Source: Zhengitettix transpicula (taxonomy: Eukaryota > Arthropoda > Insecta > Orthoptera > Tetrigidae). Taken from it: a DNA stretch of 64,000 nucleotides. The stretch lies in assembly GCA_037074705.1 (NCBI GenBank), contig CM073590.1:179629246-179693245 (forward strand). Direction: 5' to 3'. Every line of letters starts with the position of its first letter. Within the stretch, counting starts at the first letter, position 1. This document shows positions 1 to 13,440 of this stretch, piece by piece. The notes beneath the pieces are model-generated. The model saw only the letters and a program-made list of their open reading frames with translations, was not told the origin of the DNA and ran no database searches. Both the position numbers and the translations under genes were made by a program.

Positions 1-305
1 AGATTAAACTTGGCTAATATCCTCCCACGCTTGCAGCCGTGTTTAACATCACGTCTTCCCCTAATCACACAATTATCATCTCCACAATTCAATTCCGAAG
101 AGCTATAATCATATTGTGCCCCGCGGCGATTGAACGGAATGATAGAAGCGCGTCGGACGAGACATCGCATCCTTCTGAAAAATCACGAAAATAAATTCTG
201 AAGTGTATTACTATGAATATGATTATCTTCCACTTTTACACTACTCTCGCAGCAACAATTATATGTATTGCACTGTGAGAAGTTAATATTAAGGAAACCT
301 GTGAG

Positions 306-525
306 ATAATGCCTGACCTACCTGATGTAGGTTTTTCTAGGGCTTTCCAAGTATCACTTTTAGGCGAATTGCCTAAATTGCCTTAAACTATAGCTTAAAC
401 ATAGTTAACCCTTGACAATCTTGCTCTACCTTTCCGCATCCCCCCTTTCACTCATTTTCCTATGCTATAAGAGGGGAGTTGTCACTGTGTGGATTACCCT
501 ATACATAGCCTGTCAATACCTTCTT
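306..525 (+). repeat. R1 repeat, 3' part
   Basis: Part of an eight-copy family in this window. Shared landmarks are GCCTGACCTACCTGATG, CATCACTTTTAGGCGAATTGCC (here slightly altered), CTAGTTAACCCTTG, TTCCGCATCCCCCCTTTCA, CCTATGCTATAAGAGGGGAG and the end GGATTACCCTATACATAGCC. Copies share the 3' end and vary at the 5' end, as non-LTR retroposons do. No coding capacity seen. Confidence 0.75.
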
Positions 526-1140
526 CTTCTTTCTGCAAATTGATATTTTAACTGTTTTATAAACAATAAATCCTTCAATGATAATATTTCAATCAATAAT
601 TTTGTAGAAAATTTTTAAAATGTAATTATAGACATAATATAGACATAATTCGCCACAAACATACTAATAAACATGAAAAACCGTATAACGTTTCTTCTAC
701 CTTCTCAAGAACTATACGTGCGGGAACCTGTCAAATATGTAGTAGATAAGATAAGAAGTCAAAGATCTCATGTATACAGATCGGGGAGGTCATAGATTTT
801 ACTAAGTCACTCTTAACATTCAGAGTGAAATTATTATTCAGTTAATATTGATCCTTTTCTATATGATTCTGGCATTACAGTTACGCTCGATGTCAAGTTC
901 AAATGCATTTAGTAAAATCTATGATCACTTACTGAGTCCTTACAACTTTGACTTCTTTGGTCTATTGTATTTAACGGGTTCACGCACGTATAGTTTATTT
1001 TAAATATAGTACTTGAGAATGTCTAGAAATTGTCAGAAGAAATATTGTACGTTATTCATGTTTATTTTGTATATTTTTGGCCAATTATATGTATAATAAT
1101 TGTTATTATAGACATTAATTTTAGGAATATATATATATAT

Positions 1141-2149
1141 TGTTTTAAATACATTATTAATTTAATTAATTGATTTTAATTTGCCCCACGTTGAGGTGCC
1201 AAAATGTAGTAAATACGATTAAATGATTAATTATTCAATTTAAATAAACCCACATTGGAGCACTTTTGTAATAATTCAATTTAATTAGATTTTAAATGAA
1301 CACAATTAGTAGTTGAAATGATAGGATTTTAAATGAAAAATCAGAATTTAAAATTAAATCAACGTTAATTTATTAAAACAAATTCTTATCACCATTGAAA
1401 ATTATGTTACAAGTTAGTATAGTGCCACGGCTTAATTTCAGGGCCGACTATCGAGCCTCCAATAAAGAATGTTACAAGACAATTAAAAACTTACAAAGTG
1501 AAAAATTCTTAACTTAAACAATTAGTGAAATATGAAATCTGACGATAAATATTATTTACATTAGGTTTACAGATAATAAATTTTCATTTTAGTTTATATT
1601 ACCATTTTGCTGATCGAAGGGGGCTCCACCTCACTCGATTATTGTTAAACACTTCACAGACTTCACTGAATTTAATGTGGTTGTAATTTTCAGACACAAC
1701 ACTTCCTGCTCTTTTCATTTGATAGCGTTGTTTTAAATCTTTGATGTTTGCCTAAATAATCCAATGGACAAATACTTCAGATTGTCGCCTCGTAATCCAT
1801 AAACCCGGGACTTTACTATATTACGTCTCTGCTGCCCCTATACACTTGCTTCAATATAGTCACCGGAACTTTTAATCAAGTTCGCTTTCCTGGTCTAATC
1901 AATTCTCAATCACAAGTTCTGACAAAAACACTCTCCAACTTTCCATAAAATACTCTCTGCTCTCTCTCCGCCGACTCCCAACACACATTCAAGTTCCGCG
2001 CGTCCAGCCATGCCTTCGCGACAATGTGGATAGCCAGTAAGCATTATAGGTCCCAGATTTTTGTTTACAATTCTTATATTTACGCCGCCGTCAATGAAAA
2101 TCGTAAAATTTTGTTAATTAAATAATTACATGTTTTTTTAATTACCACA
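1141..2149 (-). repeat. LTR-like TGT...ACA unit, copy 1 (subfamily A)
   Basis: Read on the minus strand, the unit begins TGTGGTAATTAA, ends AAAACA and is flanked by (TA)n on both sides. A primer-binding-site-like motif (TTTTGGCACCTCAACGTGGG) sits ~65 bp before its end, and a CCTCCAATAAAG-type string occurs inside (plus-strand reading). It is closely related to the unit at 7495-8264. No coding capacity. Confidence 0.7.
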
Positions 2150-2520
2150 ATACATATATATATATAATTGTAATATAATTCCATCTTACCAGCCATGGTT
2201 CCACTACCCACGGACTACTGCTACAGCACGTCACAACAAGCGACCGGCGATAAGAATGGCAAAAAGGCCGATCTAAACTGACCAATCACCAACAAGATAG
2301 TAGCCACAGGCATATTCATCAATGTATAAATACAGCTCCTCGCCGATTAAATGCATAAATTAAATATCTGTAACCGCAAATAATAAAACTGTAACTCAAG
2401 TAACAACGATGGCAGAACTCGCCATAGAAACGTCAATTGGTTTGGAAAATCGAGAATGTCTCATTCATAATTAAACAAGGAAACTCCTAGCTCTCTGAAA
2501 ATCATGCAGTTTAAGGCAAG
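2150..2520 (+). other. Possible retroelement regulatory/3' piece with TATA-like box
   Basis: After the (TA)n tract the sequence changes to moderate GC. It contains CCAATCACC, then TATAAATAC at ~2326, AATAAAACTG, and GATGGCAGAACTCGCC followed by ATAGAAACGTC. The last motif resembles the hairpin-like 3' region of Penelope and some LINE elements. It may be an LTR or the 3' end of a retroelement. No ORF. Confidence 0.3.
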
Positions 2521-5500
2521 ATATACGGATGATGTCAGTATTCTCGAAAAAATATATTTGGGGTCAAGGATTCATTTAATAAAGTAACAAGTCATAATTA
2601 CAGTTCTTTTCCCCCAAATATAGTTTTCTGTCATAAACATTACTTTCTTATGATTTTTTCGTTGCAATATTCTCTCTCTTTCAATTTCCCTCCTAGTTTT
2701 TCCTTAAACATTAAAGTTACAAGATTTTAATTTTTGTAAACTTACAATACAATGGTGTGAATTTTTTTTATCCAGATAATTCGTTCCTAACTACAACAGG
2801 CTGTTATTGTTCGCCTAATAATTTCAGAATAAATAAATCGCTCACTTGTTCGTTCGTTACCTGCGAATTGTTTCAAAATTCCTAGGTAAAATATGTAAAT
2901 AAGAGAGTCGTTAAAGTAATATAATATAAAGAAAGTGTAAACAACAATGTTTCCATGTTAGTAATCACATTTAAATGCCCAATAATATTAAAGGACTACA
3001 AAATTTTATTAATTTTACGATCGTATACAATCATCGTGGTTTGCTCCAATAAAGTATTACTACTTGCGCATTAGAACTATCGAATCATATTTTTCTATCA
3101 AGAAGGAATACATTTGCTAATTGAAACCATATGTGTAATTATTTAACACTAAAACGTAACAATTCACGTCATCATTATTTTTCTTGATTTATACTTCCGA
3201 AAAAAGTAATCAACGTTGGATAAACAATTGGTTAGAATGGACAGAAGTTAACTTCAAGTAAGACGTTCCATTATTCAGCTGTGGCAGAAGTTCCAGCAAC
3301 TTTGAAGTACAATAAATTCTGATGCTCTGAAGCGAAAGACGACAAAACATTTACAAGCACAAGCCGGTCAAATAAACTTTGCGTCAAATAAAGCATCAAT
3401 GAATATCGGCCATGATTTAATATTGTTATTTGTACGTTTCCGTAACCAAAATTAAATTAGCTCGTCACTCAAATAGACGACTGTTCGTGGACCATTATTT
3501 TGTAAGATTATTGTACAACCTGTATAAAAAAATGTATTTTTCGCCATTTGGTAATTGATTGGAATTTATTATAGAAATTGCATCTCAACCGCTTGGTTAT
3601 GTGGATGAAGTATTGACAAAAATAATTCTGCTTGATCGTATTCATATATAATTAAATTTCGTAATTTGTTGTTGTGTGTTCGTGTTAGAAACATTACCTT
3701 TCACAGTAGTAGGATGTATTTTTCGTAAAATTTCTCACTTCATCGTATGTTTCTCTATTAGTGTATCAAATGTACCCTGTTTAGAAAAAACTAACAAAAA
3801 ATGAGCCATTGTTTCCAATTTTAAACTTTTGGTCTCGTTTCTTCAGTGGTTCTTTCATTTTAAATTTAATGAAAAGACTAAATGACGAGCCAAAAAGGAA
3901 AACTAAAAGGTCTTTTAATCTGTCCAAATGTCTGCAGTCATGAGTCATCGCACTTTACCATGACTCAGAGTTTTCCAAAATTATGAGTTTGTTTTCTTCA
4001 ATTGGTCGACCGACATCTCTTCCAGCTGGCTATTTGCCCATGGGACTATGGGGAAGATGAAAATGTTCAAATACGAGGAACAACTACCCTGAAAACTCTC
4101 AGAGTTGACATTATATAATTAGTTAGCCGTATTTTGATACTTTTTCCTGAGGATAAACATGAGGTTGTGTTAGTGGACGGGACAGGCGTTGACAACGATA
4201 TATTCGTATTTGAAAAGTCTCCAACCCACTGGGATTGGAATTCACGTGCAAATTAAAGGAATGAGAACATTTCTTTAGCAGTTTCACTCCATTAGTTAAC
4301 TGCCACTAATGGACCAAGATGTCGATAGCATCGCAGCCACAATCACCGCGGTACTCCGAGAAGATTGGCCCATTTGAAGTAACTTCGTCGTCGGTATTGC
4401 CACCCTTGTGGTTTTACTTCAAACACCGCCAGACACGAACGTCACTGTGAAAAGCCTATGCTATCAACAGATACAGGAATGAAACCAATTACATTGGAGG
4501 AAAAAGTTATAGTTGTCAATTTATTGGACAACGGTTCTGAGTCAACTCATACAGACAATTTTGGGAAAATTTGAAAGCGCTAACTTAATAAGATGAACCT
4601 GCAAATCCTGCGTGATTTACATCGCCATTGTACGTAAAGAACAATTTTTTGAACTTCAGGGCAATTTATATGTTTATTCGAACAACTTAAGGCAAAATAA
4701 TTGATAACTTAAAATACATGAAAATTTCATTCTGTGCACGAAATTGAAACTGTGCCACATTTTTAAAAGAGGTTTTTTAGAATTTGACATAAATTAAATT
4801 TCATTTCACTCAGACAATTTTTGTGGCTAAATTATTTTTTCTTATTACTCTATATTTTTATTACATTATAAAATTAAGCATCCGTTGTACATAAATGAAA
4901 TATTTACTCTTTTTATAGAATAGGAAAATTATCGCTATTTGTCCGTAGCTATCGATAGCGAGTACATGTCCATTCTTGAACTATCCTCATTATGTTTCAT
5001 GCTTTAATCTTAAATGGTAAATGTATTAATATCTAAAATGACATAACTTTTTGACCAGTCTTGACGTATATTATTCACAATTCATAAAATACTAGGGTTT
5101 TCACTTAGATCAGTCGCGTTACTTCGATTAATGGCAAAGATATGCTTCTGATACATTAAAGCTACAGAATAATTTCCATATTCGGAATAAATATATAATG
5201 TTTTAATCCAGCAGATAAACATGGCGCCGCTGCAGGATGACTGGCATTCTGGCTATCTAGATTTCGGTCTTTCCTTGTTTCCTCAAATCATTAAAGTAAA
5301 TGCTGCAATGAAGTCTTGCAGAAAGGCCATGGCAACTCCATTACGTGCTTCCAAAAATTACTAATAATTCCGAGCTATAAGAGTGAATGCAAGTGGCTCC
5401 ACGAATCCAAATATGTCGCTTTAGTGGGTGTCTGTAATCCGTCTCAGCCGCAAATGGTCATCCACGAACTACATATAGAACAAAAAGATTTAGCATAAGT

Positions 5501-7494
5501 AAGAAATTTAATCATATTATGTCGCATTTCATAATTATGTTAATCAATAAGTTGTTAAATTATTTTACAAAAATTGTATTCCTACCGCACGGTTTTGAAT
5601 CTGACGTTCTAATGACACAATGGCGATATTCAGTACTTGATTAGAAATATGTAGAGTAAAATAAATATGACATTAAATATGAGAGCAGTATATAAATATT
5701 AAAATAATTTATTTATGCAACAATAGCAGAGACATCCTTCCTAATGATTTGTTTTTTTTTATAATTGAGAAACAAAGGGCCATCGAAATTGCGTTTAATA
5801 GAACTCACTTTTCTCTATATGATACTGTTAAAGCTGACTTTATTTAAGAGTGTAAATTTCTGAGCTTCATGGAGTGTATCCAGTGGGATACAAATTCCAG
5901 GTTTACGATAACAAGAATTCAGTTGGAAAGCGCTTAAGAACTTCGGTGAATTCCACACACATATACCTGGGATCCTCACTGGCTTTCCTGAATAACTTTC
6001 TAAAACCGAGGAAATCCAATTAATCATGGGTGTTTCCTCCTGAATATGAATCAATGGCGCCAGAGGAGCTCAGACGCCAGAAGAAACTGTGTTCGTTGAA
6101 TTGCTAATGAAGACGTGAAAATTATACTTTCGAAAGCTAAGCGAAGAATCAAATTTCAGCCACGAATAAAGTGGAAAAACTTCTCAGCGACGGTTATTTT
6201 CTTCTGGAAGAAGCGTGGAAGAAGGGATTTTCGGCAAAGTACTTTCTTGAAAGTGTCTATGTGAGCCAGCATAACTCCAGAAATAATTATATAAATTAAT
6301 TGGGCCATGTAATTAGTAATTCGCTTGCGCATCTTAGCTGTAGTGTTTCCGAAAGATAAACACATAATTCTTTTCTTTTTATGCCAAATATGTGTGAACT
6401 TTAGTAAATTACGTAAATATAAAATATGTTCGTAAATGAAACAATTCTAATAATTTAAATGTATGTAGAAAATCAGTAACAGTATTTGTTACAAAATATG
6501 AATATGTAGAAGAAACTGTACACCACAAAAATACAAATGATTGAAACAGTGGCAGAAATACGATTAAACTAAGTGGTCAATTATCATAAAAATTATACAG
6601 AAAATGTTAGTGGTCCCATAAAAGCATCGAAATTGTATAACAATATATAAAATGAATTTACTTATAGTTCATTATCTGTAGCTGAACTACAATTTCATAA
6701 GTAAAATAATTAATCTAACAACTATTATTAAATTTGAAACAATTTGTCGATGATTTAATTCACATCAGCCATGTACATATCACAAATGGATTGAGGATTG
6801 AATTTTCCGAATTTAATTTAAAATATTTTCAATAAAAATTATGTAAACATTATTAATCTCAAAATGTCTTTTGCCAAAAATTAAGAAAGCTTATCGCGCT
6901 TATTTTCATTTACTGTAATTTTATGAATGATTTTTAGGTTTAATCTTATAGAAACATTTGTATAGCCTCTGTTGATTTTGTCTTAACTCATGTAGAACAT
7001 TCAAAATTAATATAACTAGGTATAAGTTACACACTTATGTGAAATCTGTCAAATCTATAACAGATGTGAAACACGAAAGAAATCGCCGGGTAGTAAATAG
7101 CAACCGGCCATTATGGTTGAACAGAATAAGCGGAATGACATTTCCTGGGCTTACCAAAGTGGCACTAAAATCGATTTTTAGTTTTATGTACCGAGCACGC
7201 GACACCAGGGAAGCTGTCTATTGAAACTGTTTTAGTTCTCTCTCTGAAAATAATAAAAAAAAGAGAAATTAGCTTAAGTGAATTTTAGTTATTCTAATCT
7301 CATTTAATTTCAAGATGGACATGATACTAAATATTGTCACGCTAACTAATGAAAGAAGTAAAACTTATACTAATGACATAAACTGTGCAATTAAAAACAT
7401 TTGTCTGCTGTATACCTCATTCAATTATATTTATGGTCGAATGTCAGAAGCCTGTAAATGTGTAGACAATATTCTCGGTTTTCTAGAAATATAT
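2521..7494. other. AT-rich intergenic stretch, no gene recognised
   Basis: Mostly low-GC sequence with only short chance ORFs (for example near 5.3, 5.8-6.4 and 7.0-7.5 kb), none with recognisable domains or splice context. The one coding-like relic I see is at 4477-4560, listed separately. Confidence 0.6.
4477..4560 (+). pseudogene. Pogo/Tigger-like transposase N-terminal HTH relic
   Basis: A short open stretch beginning ATG encodes MKPITLEEKVIVVNLLDNG followed by SEST, then stops. The LEEKxxVxxLLxxGxS pattern is typical of the first helix of the CENP-B/pogo-type helix-turn-helix in Tc1/mariner-superfamily transposases. Nothing else of the element is evident. It could be chance. Confidence 0.35.
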
Positions 7495-8264
7495 TGTGGG
7501 AATTACGAATATGTAATTATTTAATAAACAAAATTTTACGATTTTAATAATCGGCGGCGTTAATATGAGGCCATTTCATTGGAGCTTAAGGATTGTCTAC
7601 ATGCATATGGAGCCTATAATGCTTGCTTGCTAGAGTTGCATTGTTGCCTCAGGCAGCACTGGGACGAACTGAACTTGAGAATTCAGAGTTGCTTGGACCA
7701 GGAAGGCGAAAGGTGTGTTTTGTGGAGTCCCTGATTCAAAGTTCCTGGTACCATATTTGAGCAAGTGTGATTAGGCAGCAGAGACATCTTATATTAAAGT
7801 CCCAGATTTTGGAATTACGAGTCGACAGTCTGGAGTATTCCGTCTAAATTGCCATATTCATGCAATTATCAAAGTTTTAGAAAAGAACGTTATCAACTGT
7901 TCAGAACAACAAATGCTTTGTGCTTGAAAAATAAAAAATCCTTAAATTCAGTGAAATATGGTCATTCTGTGATGAGTTTAACAAAAATCGAGTGAGATCG
8001 AGCCTAGACGAACAGCTAAGGATGAAGGAAACAGAAAAGGAATTTTATTAATTGTAAAACTTATGTGTAAATATAATTATCGTCAGATTTCGAATTTCAA
8101 TAATTATTAAAGTCAAGAATATTTTGCATTGCAAGTTTTTAATTGTCATTTTGTACCAATCTTTATTGGAGGCCCGATTTTGTATTTATCAAAATTATTA
8201 CATTTTGGCGCCCAATGTGGGGCAAATTAAAGTGAAATTTAATAAAATAATTGTGTTTACTACA
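7495..8264 (+). repeat. LTR-like TGT...ACA unit, copy 2 (subfamily A)
   Basis: Starts TGTGGGAATTACG after ATATAT and ends ACTACA before (AT)n. The primer-binding-site-like string TTTTGGCGCCCAATGTGGGG is at ~8203-8222. It is clearly homologous to the reverse complement of 1141-2149, sharing for example AACAAAATTTTACGATTTT, AGCAGAGACAT and TTTATTGGAGGCCCG. At 770 bp it is shorter than its relatives, so it is internally deleted. Confidence 0.7.
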
Positions 8265-8267
8265 ATA

Positions 8268-8287
8268 TATATATATATATATATATA
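8268..8287. repeat. (TA)n microsatellite
   Basis: About ten TA repeats at the 3' edge of the LTR-like unit and next to an R1 copy. Confidence 0.9.
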
Positions 8288-8290
8288 ATA

Positions 8291-8572
8291 ACAGGCTACA
8301 TGAGAGTAATTCTCGTGGTGGTAACTCCCCTTTAATAGCATAGGAAAGAATTTCATTTAAAGAAATGGGGGATGCTGAAGGGTAGAGGAAGGTAACCCAT
8401 AGTTAACTAGGATCCCCGGGCTATACTTTAAGGATCTTACCCGACATTTGCCTAAAAGTGATGCAGGAAAAACCCTAGTAAACGTGCGTCAGGCAGTAGA
8501 TACTTTTAACCAGGCCCTTCCGATGGAGGGAGAGGGTTATGGTGTGGGGACGGAGCATTCCCTTCTCCGTGC
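8291..8572 (-). repeat. R1 repeat, minus orientation
   Basis: Reverse-orientation copy beginning AGGCTACATGAGAGTAAT and carrying CTCCCCTTTAATAGCATAGG, GGGGGATGC, GTTAACTAGGATCCCCGG, CCTAAAAGTGATGCAGG and CCCTTCCGATGGAGGGAGAG. With the plus-orientation copy that follows, it forms a head-to-head pair separated by ~20 bp. Confidence 0.75.
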
Positions 8573-8592
8573 CTCCACTACTTTAAGATGAA

Positions 8593-8775
8593 TATTTAAC
8601 CCTTGGCTACCTTCCTTAACCCTTACGCATCTCACCTTTCATTATACTATAAGAGGGGAGTGGCCACTATGTGGATTATCCTATATACAGCCTGTCTACA
8701 CCTTCTTTTTTTCTTAAACAAAGAGGCCAGTTGCTACCACGTGGATTACTCTCAAGTAGCCTGTTACTCTAAAGA
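8593..8775 (+). repeat. R1 repeat, 3' part with duplicated tail
   Basis: Begins at TTAACCCTTGGCTACC and includes ACTATAAGAGGGGAGTGGCC and GTGGATTATCC. A second, partial tail (CACGTGGATTACTCTCAAG, TAGCCTGTTAC) follows at ~8731-8770. A 73-codon ORF over it is repeat-derived, not a gene. Confidence 0.65.
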
Positions 8776-8830
8776 TGATAATGGTTACTTACTTCAGACA
8801 CTAATAAATACATTGAATAACTAATAGACA

Positions 8831-10916
8831 GCTTTTCTATTGAAACTTTCACATTGTATACTTATACGTTCACTGCTTCTATATATTGAAAATGTCATAA
8901 ACATCTTGAATTAGCCATAAATACTATTGCAAAAATTATATCTACCTATTTAAGAGTATCCCCTTATCTTCAATAGAAAAATAAATATTTTCACGTTCTA
9001 TAGTGAGCTTAACGTTTGCGCCAGTTATTTTACGCACATAATATAATTTGTTACTTTTTTCAATGACAGTGTTATATATTTAGGAATTTTACTAGAGTAA
9101 TTAATTATTCGAATTGACGCCGTGGTAAGGCTTGAAATATTAATTGAGCGAGTAGGGAATTAAATCCCTTTTAGAGGTTTTCTTGTTTCCAATGCTCTCA
9201 CTATAAAAAAACTTACTTTTTAAGATCAAATATTAAATACTCGAGACTGATCGAACAATACGCTCGCATAATTTAGTATTCAATTTAAACTGTCTTAATT
9301 TTTATTTTAGAAATATTTATTATATTATTGTTCCTCTCAATTACAGTAATAATCATCCGTATAAATAGAAAAAATCTGAAGCTCTGTGGTGATGACAGAA
9401 ACAACGGTTCTTAACTCAAAAGCTCGTTTGGATTATGTGAATTTCCGCGCTTTATTGATTTACCTGTCTGTGTTACAGTAGACAGGGAGAAAAATTGTTT
9501 AATACATTCTCCTGCAGTGGCCCATAGGGAACATCCCATCCTACAAATGAAGGTTATCCATTTCTACTGCAGCTTCGTTAACTACTTTTTCGTAATGAAA
9601 CCATGCAAATGAAGTTGCAGTTCCACTTAGAGTTCTGGAACTACTGTGAGCTACGTCTTCACGTATTACGTTGTGGTTGAAACGCTCCAATCTATGTAAA
9701 ACCTCGTAAGACGGCATTGGCACAAATTGTGTTTACTTCTAATATTAACAATCAAGGGGTTCGAAATTTTGACCAAATATAAATATGCATGTTTAATTTT
9801 AATATGGCTTACGCATGAATGTGGAATGAAATATTCCGGAAACTCGTCAAACGTTTACTGTCAGAACCGATTCCTTGGCGTCTGCCTTACACAATTAAAG
9901 CAGCACTTCTCTTATGAAGACATAAGCGCATAGAGTTGTAAGTAATACGCAATTGTATCATGCAATAGATAAAAGTATCTCATCTGAATGATCAACAGGT
10001 CTTTACTTTTAAGAACTTAAAAGCATAATTAACAAAACAAATTACTCATGCCGTATATAATTTCAAGCAATTGTTTTAAGCAAATTACAATTGGCATATG
10101 AAACAGTAATAATTTAAATTTTTATTATTCTCGTAGAACTATTTAATATATTAAGATTTATTCAGATATGAATATTGGCAGCATTTATCTAAGTGTAGTA
10201 ATGTAGTAACAATGTAGTAACTAGCATCTGTATGGAACGATGGATCATTATCTATTGACGAAATAAATTAATACTCCGTATTAAGCCAATAACAATTCCA
10301 ACTTTTACATGATTTAATTATTTTACGAATAGAATTAAGTGTTTCTAATATCAGTGTGAAATGAAACTGCAGCCAAATCCTGTAAAATATAACTGATAGC
10401 AAAAGCTTTGTTTGTAATTAACTAAATATTGTGAAAAGAAAATGTTGCCATGTTTTTCACCACGAAATGCAAATAAAGTTGTGAAATAAATCTCTTAATT
10501 ATGTGTCATTTCATTACAATTAAAGTAACTCATGTACCAGACGTGTGTCTCGTTATGAAAAGGAAAAACCTTAAAGTATCTGTACTGTTGTAACAGAGAA
10601 AAAGATATCCTAATTCTTACAAAGCGGCTCAATGTGATACGGGGTTCGTTCAAATATTAACTAATCGACATTATCATCACTATAAGAATAACAGCCATCC
10701 TTTTAATTAAAGAGGCTTTGGAATATTAGTCGGACTTGCCCAGACTTCAGATTTATTATCCTATTTTCAGGATTTTCTGACAAAAAAACTGAATTTTTCG
10801 CAAGTGAAAAAATTTATAGAATATTTCCAGGTCTCGACACAACATTCTGAACGTGAATCATAGCGTTGAGACACAGGTTCCTTATAAAACAAAGTTATAG
10901 ATATGGCAAAAATAGA
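8831..10916. other. AT-rich, no gene recognised
   Basis: Only short chance ORFs (9541-9723 minus, 9727-9933 plus), with no domains, splice pattern or repeats that I recognise. Confidence 0.55.
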
Positions 10917-11083
10917 CAAAATTAGCTCGCAAAAGGTGATGTAGAGCGGACGGTCTCGTTTCTGATGACCAACAATAAAAAAGTGCCGTATGGAGTCTAC
11001 TTCTAGATCATATCAAACTCACTGCAATAATAATAGTAAACAATTCATTTATTTAATAAAACAGTTCATAAATTTTTAACTTA
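10917..11083 (+). repeat. Dispersed direct repeat D1, copy 1
   Basis: About 167 bp closely similar to 15541-15711 in the same orientation. Shared strings include AGGTGATGTAGAGCG, CTGATGACCAACAAT, TCTACTTCTAGATCATAT and TTATTTAATAAAACAGTTCA. Identity of the family is unknown. Confidence 0.75.
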
Positions 11084-11639
11084 CAAGATTGCGAAAATTG
11101 AGGGACTTGAATTTTTTTTAAAGTATGCCAATGTTTTTAAGAAATTAGTGTCATATAACTTGTAATTATATAAGAGAGAAAGAGTCTCTCTAGAGAAGTG
11201 ATCAAATACAAAACTGAATATGTGATGTAAAAAAGCGTGGACTACATTCTAGACTTATAGACTTGAGCTGCTTGGCTAATTTCATCACAACCAAACCTAG
11301 TCAAAAATTAATAGTAGAAGAAGGTATAGTTATTGGAAATAATACGTTCGAGATTTTATATTATATTATATTATAAATTAATAAAAGAAAGTAACAATAA
11401 ATTATTTGTCGGCAGATATTTTTAGAAAAAAAATATTTTGCAATCTTTATTTTCAATAACCTACGGATAACTTCTTGACTCCTCTGCATATGATTGGATT
11501 AAGTATAACTGCAGCTTCTCTTAGTGAACGTTATAAAATCGTAGTTTCTCTCTTCAGAATTGTATTTTAAATTGAACTACTTTACATCCGAAATTTTCAC
11601 CATAAAAATTTTATCCGTTATATTCCTTTTCGTTTAGTG

Positions 11640-12010
11640 CCTTCACGGGTTTACTGTTACACGCCCTGAAGCAATTTCGTTGATTTAGGCTGTTCTGAGC
11701 GATAGAGACGCGAAACACGAGCGTTGTTGGCATCGCATCAATGATTTACGCGTGGAGCGGTTAACATCGTGTTGAATCGATTACCTGACCGAGAAGCCTA
11801 CATCACCGCCTACCGAATACGAACCTCCTAGTTATCGGTTTTCTTAATCCGGCTAAATTGTGTCGTTTCCACTTTAAGAGCCTCGATACAACGGCGCAGA
11901 AGCTGGGAGAGAGATACGTTCAAATCTGCGAACTAAGCTTCCTGAAGTACGGACTTACTTCACTCCACCACGGTCGTTTCAATTTCGCTTTCGAATGTGG
12001 CGTTCACAGC
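11640..12010. other. Moderate-GC island of unknown nature
   Basis: GC content rises above the surrounding AT-rich DNA, with many CG dinucleotides. A 70-codon plus-strand ORF (11858-12070) covers part of it, but I see no recognisable domain. It could be an exon of an unlinked gene, a regulatory element or a transposon piece. Confidence 0.25.
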
Positions 12011-13009
12011 ATTTCTTGTTTATCAATACCATCGTTATTCACGAACGTCAATATTTTTATAAGATATTAAATAAAATTACAAATGGAGGTATGAACAAGT
12101 AACGGTTATTACGGAATGGAAAATTTTCTAAAACATTTAATTTCAAACAAAATCTATTAGAGAAAATTTAAGAGTCTGTTTGAGATGAAAATAAACAGAA
12201 AAATGATAAGGTAGCAAACAAATAGAAAACATTAAGTGATAACAATAAATGTCAATTCTTAGGTGCCTTCTTCAGGTGCCGACATTAGTTAGAGCTTATA
12301 ATATAGCAAAATTAAACCTATAATCAGAAACAATAGCCCATCTGAAGAAAGAAACAAAATTTGCATGGTCGTTGAACTTTACATTTCAATTCGAGAGTCT
12401 GTCGGAGCCTCAGAGAGCGCAACGTTATTGTGTTACACCAAAATAGTTGTGTGGTTCTCCAACCTTTAAGATAAATATAAAAAAAAACATCCATCAACAT
12501 TTTGACAACATTTCGTAAAGGAGACAATACCACACAGAAAAATATTTTCATGCTGCCTGAAAAACGTTACTTAAAATGAATTTTGAACTATTTATCATTA
12601 CTTCAACAAATATTGTATTTGTTTTCAGACAGTCTGCGGAGAAATGGCTTTGTTGAAATAACGGAGATTTACTGAAAGGAAGCGCACAGTTGTGGTAAAA
12701 GAAACGTTTATAATGAATGAAAACGAGGATATTTCTAATCTAAAAACATACGTCTAGGTTCCCTCACATAGCAATATATTCAAATATAACAGAAATTTTT
12801 TGTTTGAATGGATTCGCTTATTAAAAAACAAGAAATCCAGTTTTATAAAGTGAATTGATAAAGTTCACCACAAAATTGAAGGTGTCACAGTTACAAACAT
12901 CCACTCGCAGAGAAAGACTTCAGTGAAATTTCATCCATACCAGCACGAGAGTTTTTGATACATTAATGTCGGAATTTTGTTTTATATCGGTAGGTATTAA
13001 CGCGCGGTA

Positions 13010-13440
13010 AGGGTTGCCGGGAATGTATGTAAATAATGGAGGTGTTCCGAGAGCTAGACCGAGCCTACGACAGGGCTCGCCCGGGACCAGAACGACCGGT
13101 CTCTGTGCACAGCCCAAAGACCGCGGCGTCGAGCCCGGGGGCGGGTCTGCGAGACACGGCACGGGGCTCGGAGGAGGAGGACTACCACGTACCGTTTTTA
13201 CCTGTTGCAGCTGTGCAGCAGCAGCGGTGGTCCAGCAGGCCCAGGCTCGCTCTCCCAGACGCCGCCGACGCATCGATACGCGCCTCGCGCAGACCCGTCG
13301 CCTCGGCTCGGCTCGGAACGGCACGGCTCGGCTCGGCTCGGCTCGACTGGGCTTGGCGCCATCCGGCACGGCGCGGTAACAACAGCCGCAAATTTTATTA
13401 ATATCCTTGTACCACAAGAAAAGATACATAAAAACGGTAA
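13010..13440. other. Isolated CpG-rich island with GGCTC pentanucleotide repeats
   Basis: Very GC-rich and CpG-rich sequence in an otherwise AT-rich region. ORFs of 120-170 codons exist in several frames on both strands, which is expected from GC content alone. 13300-13355 is a degenerate (GGCTC)n run. On the minus strand a donor-like ACAG/GTAAAA follows ATGLREARIDASAASGRASL at ~13200. On the plus strand a pyrimidine run ending TGTTGCAG could be an acceptor. It may be a promoter/first exon of a neighbouring gene. Confidence 0.4.
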
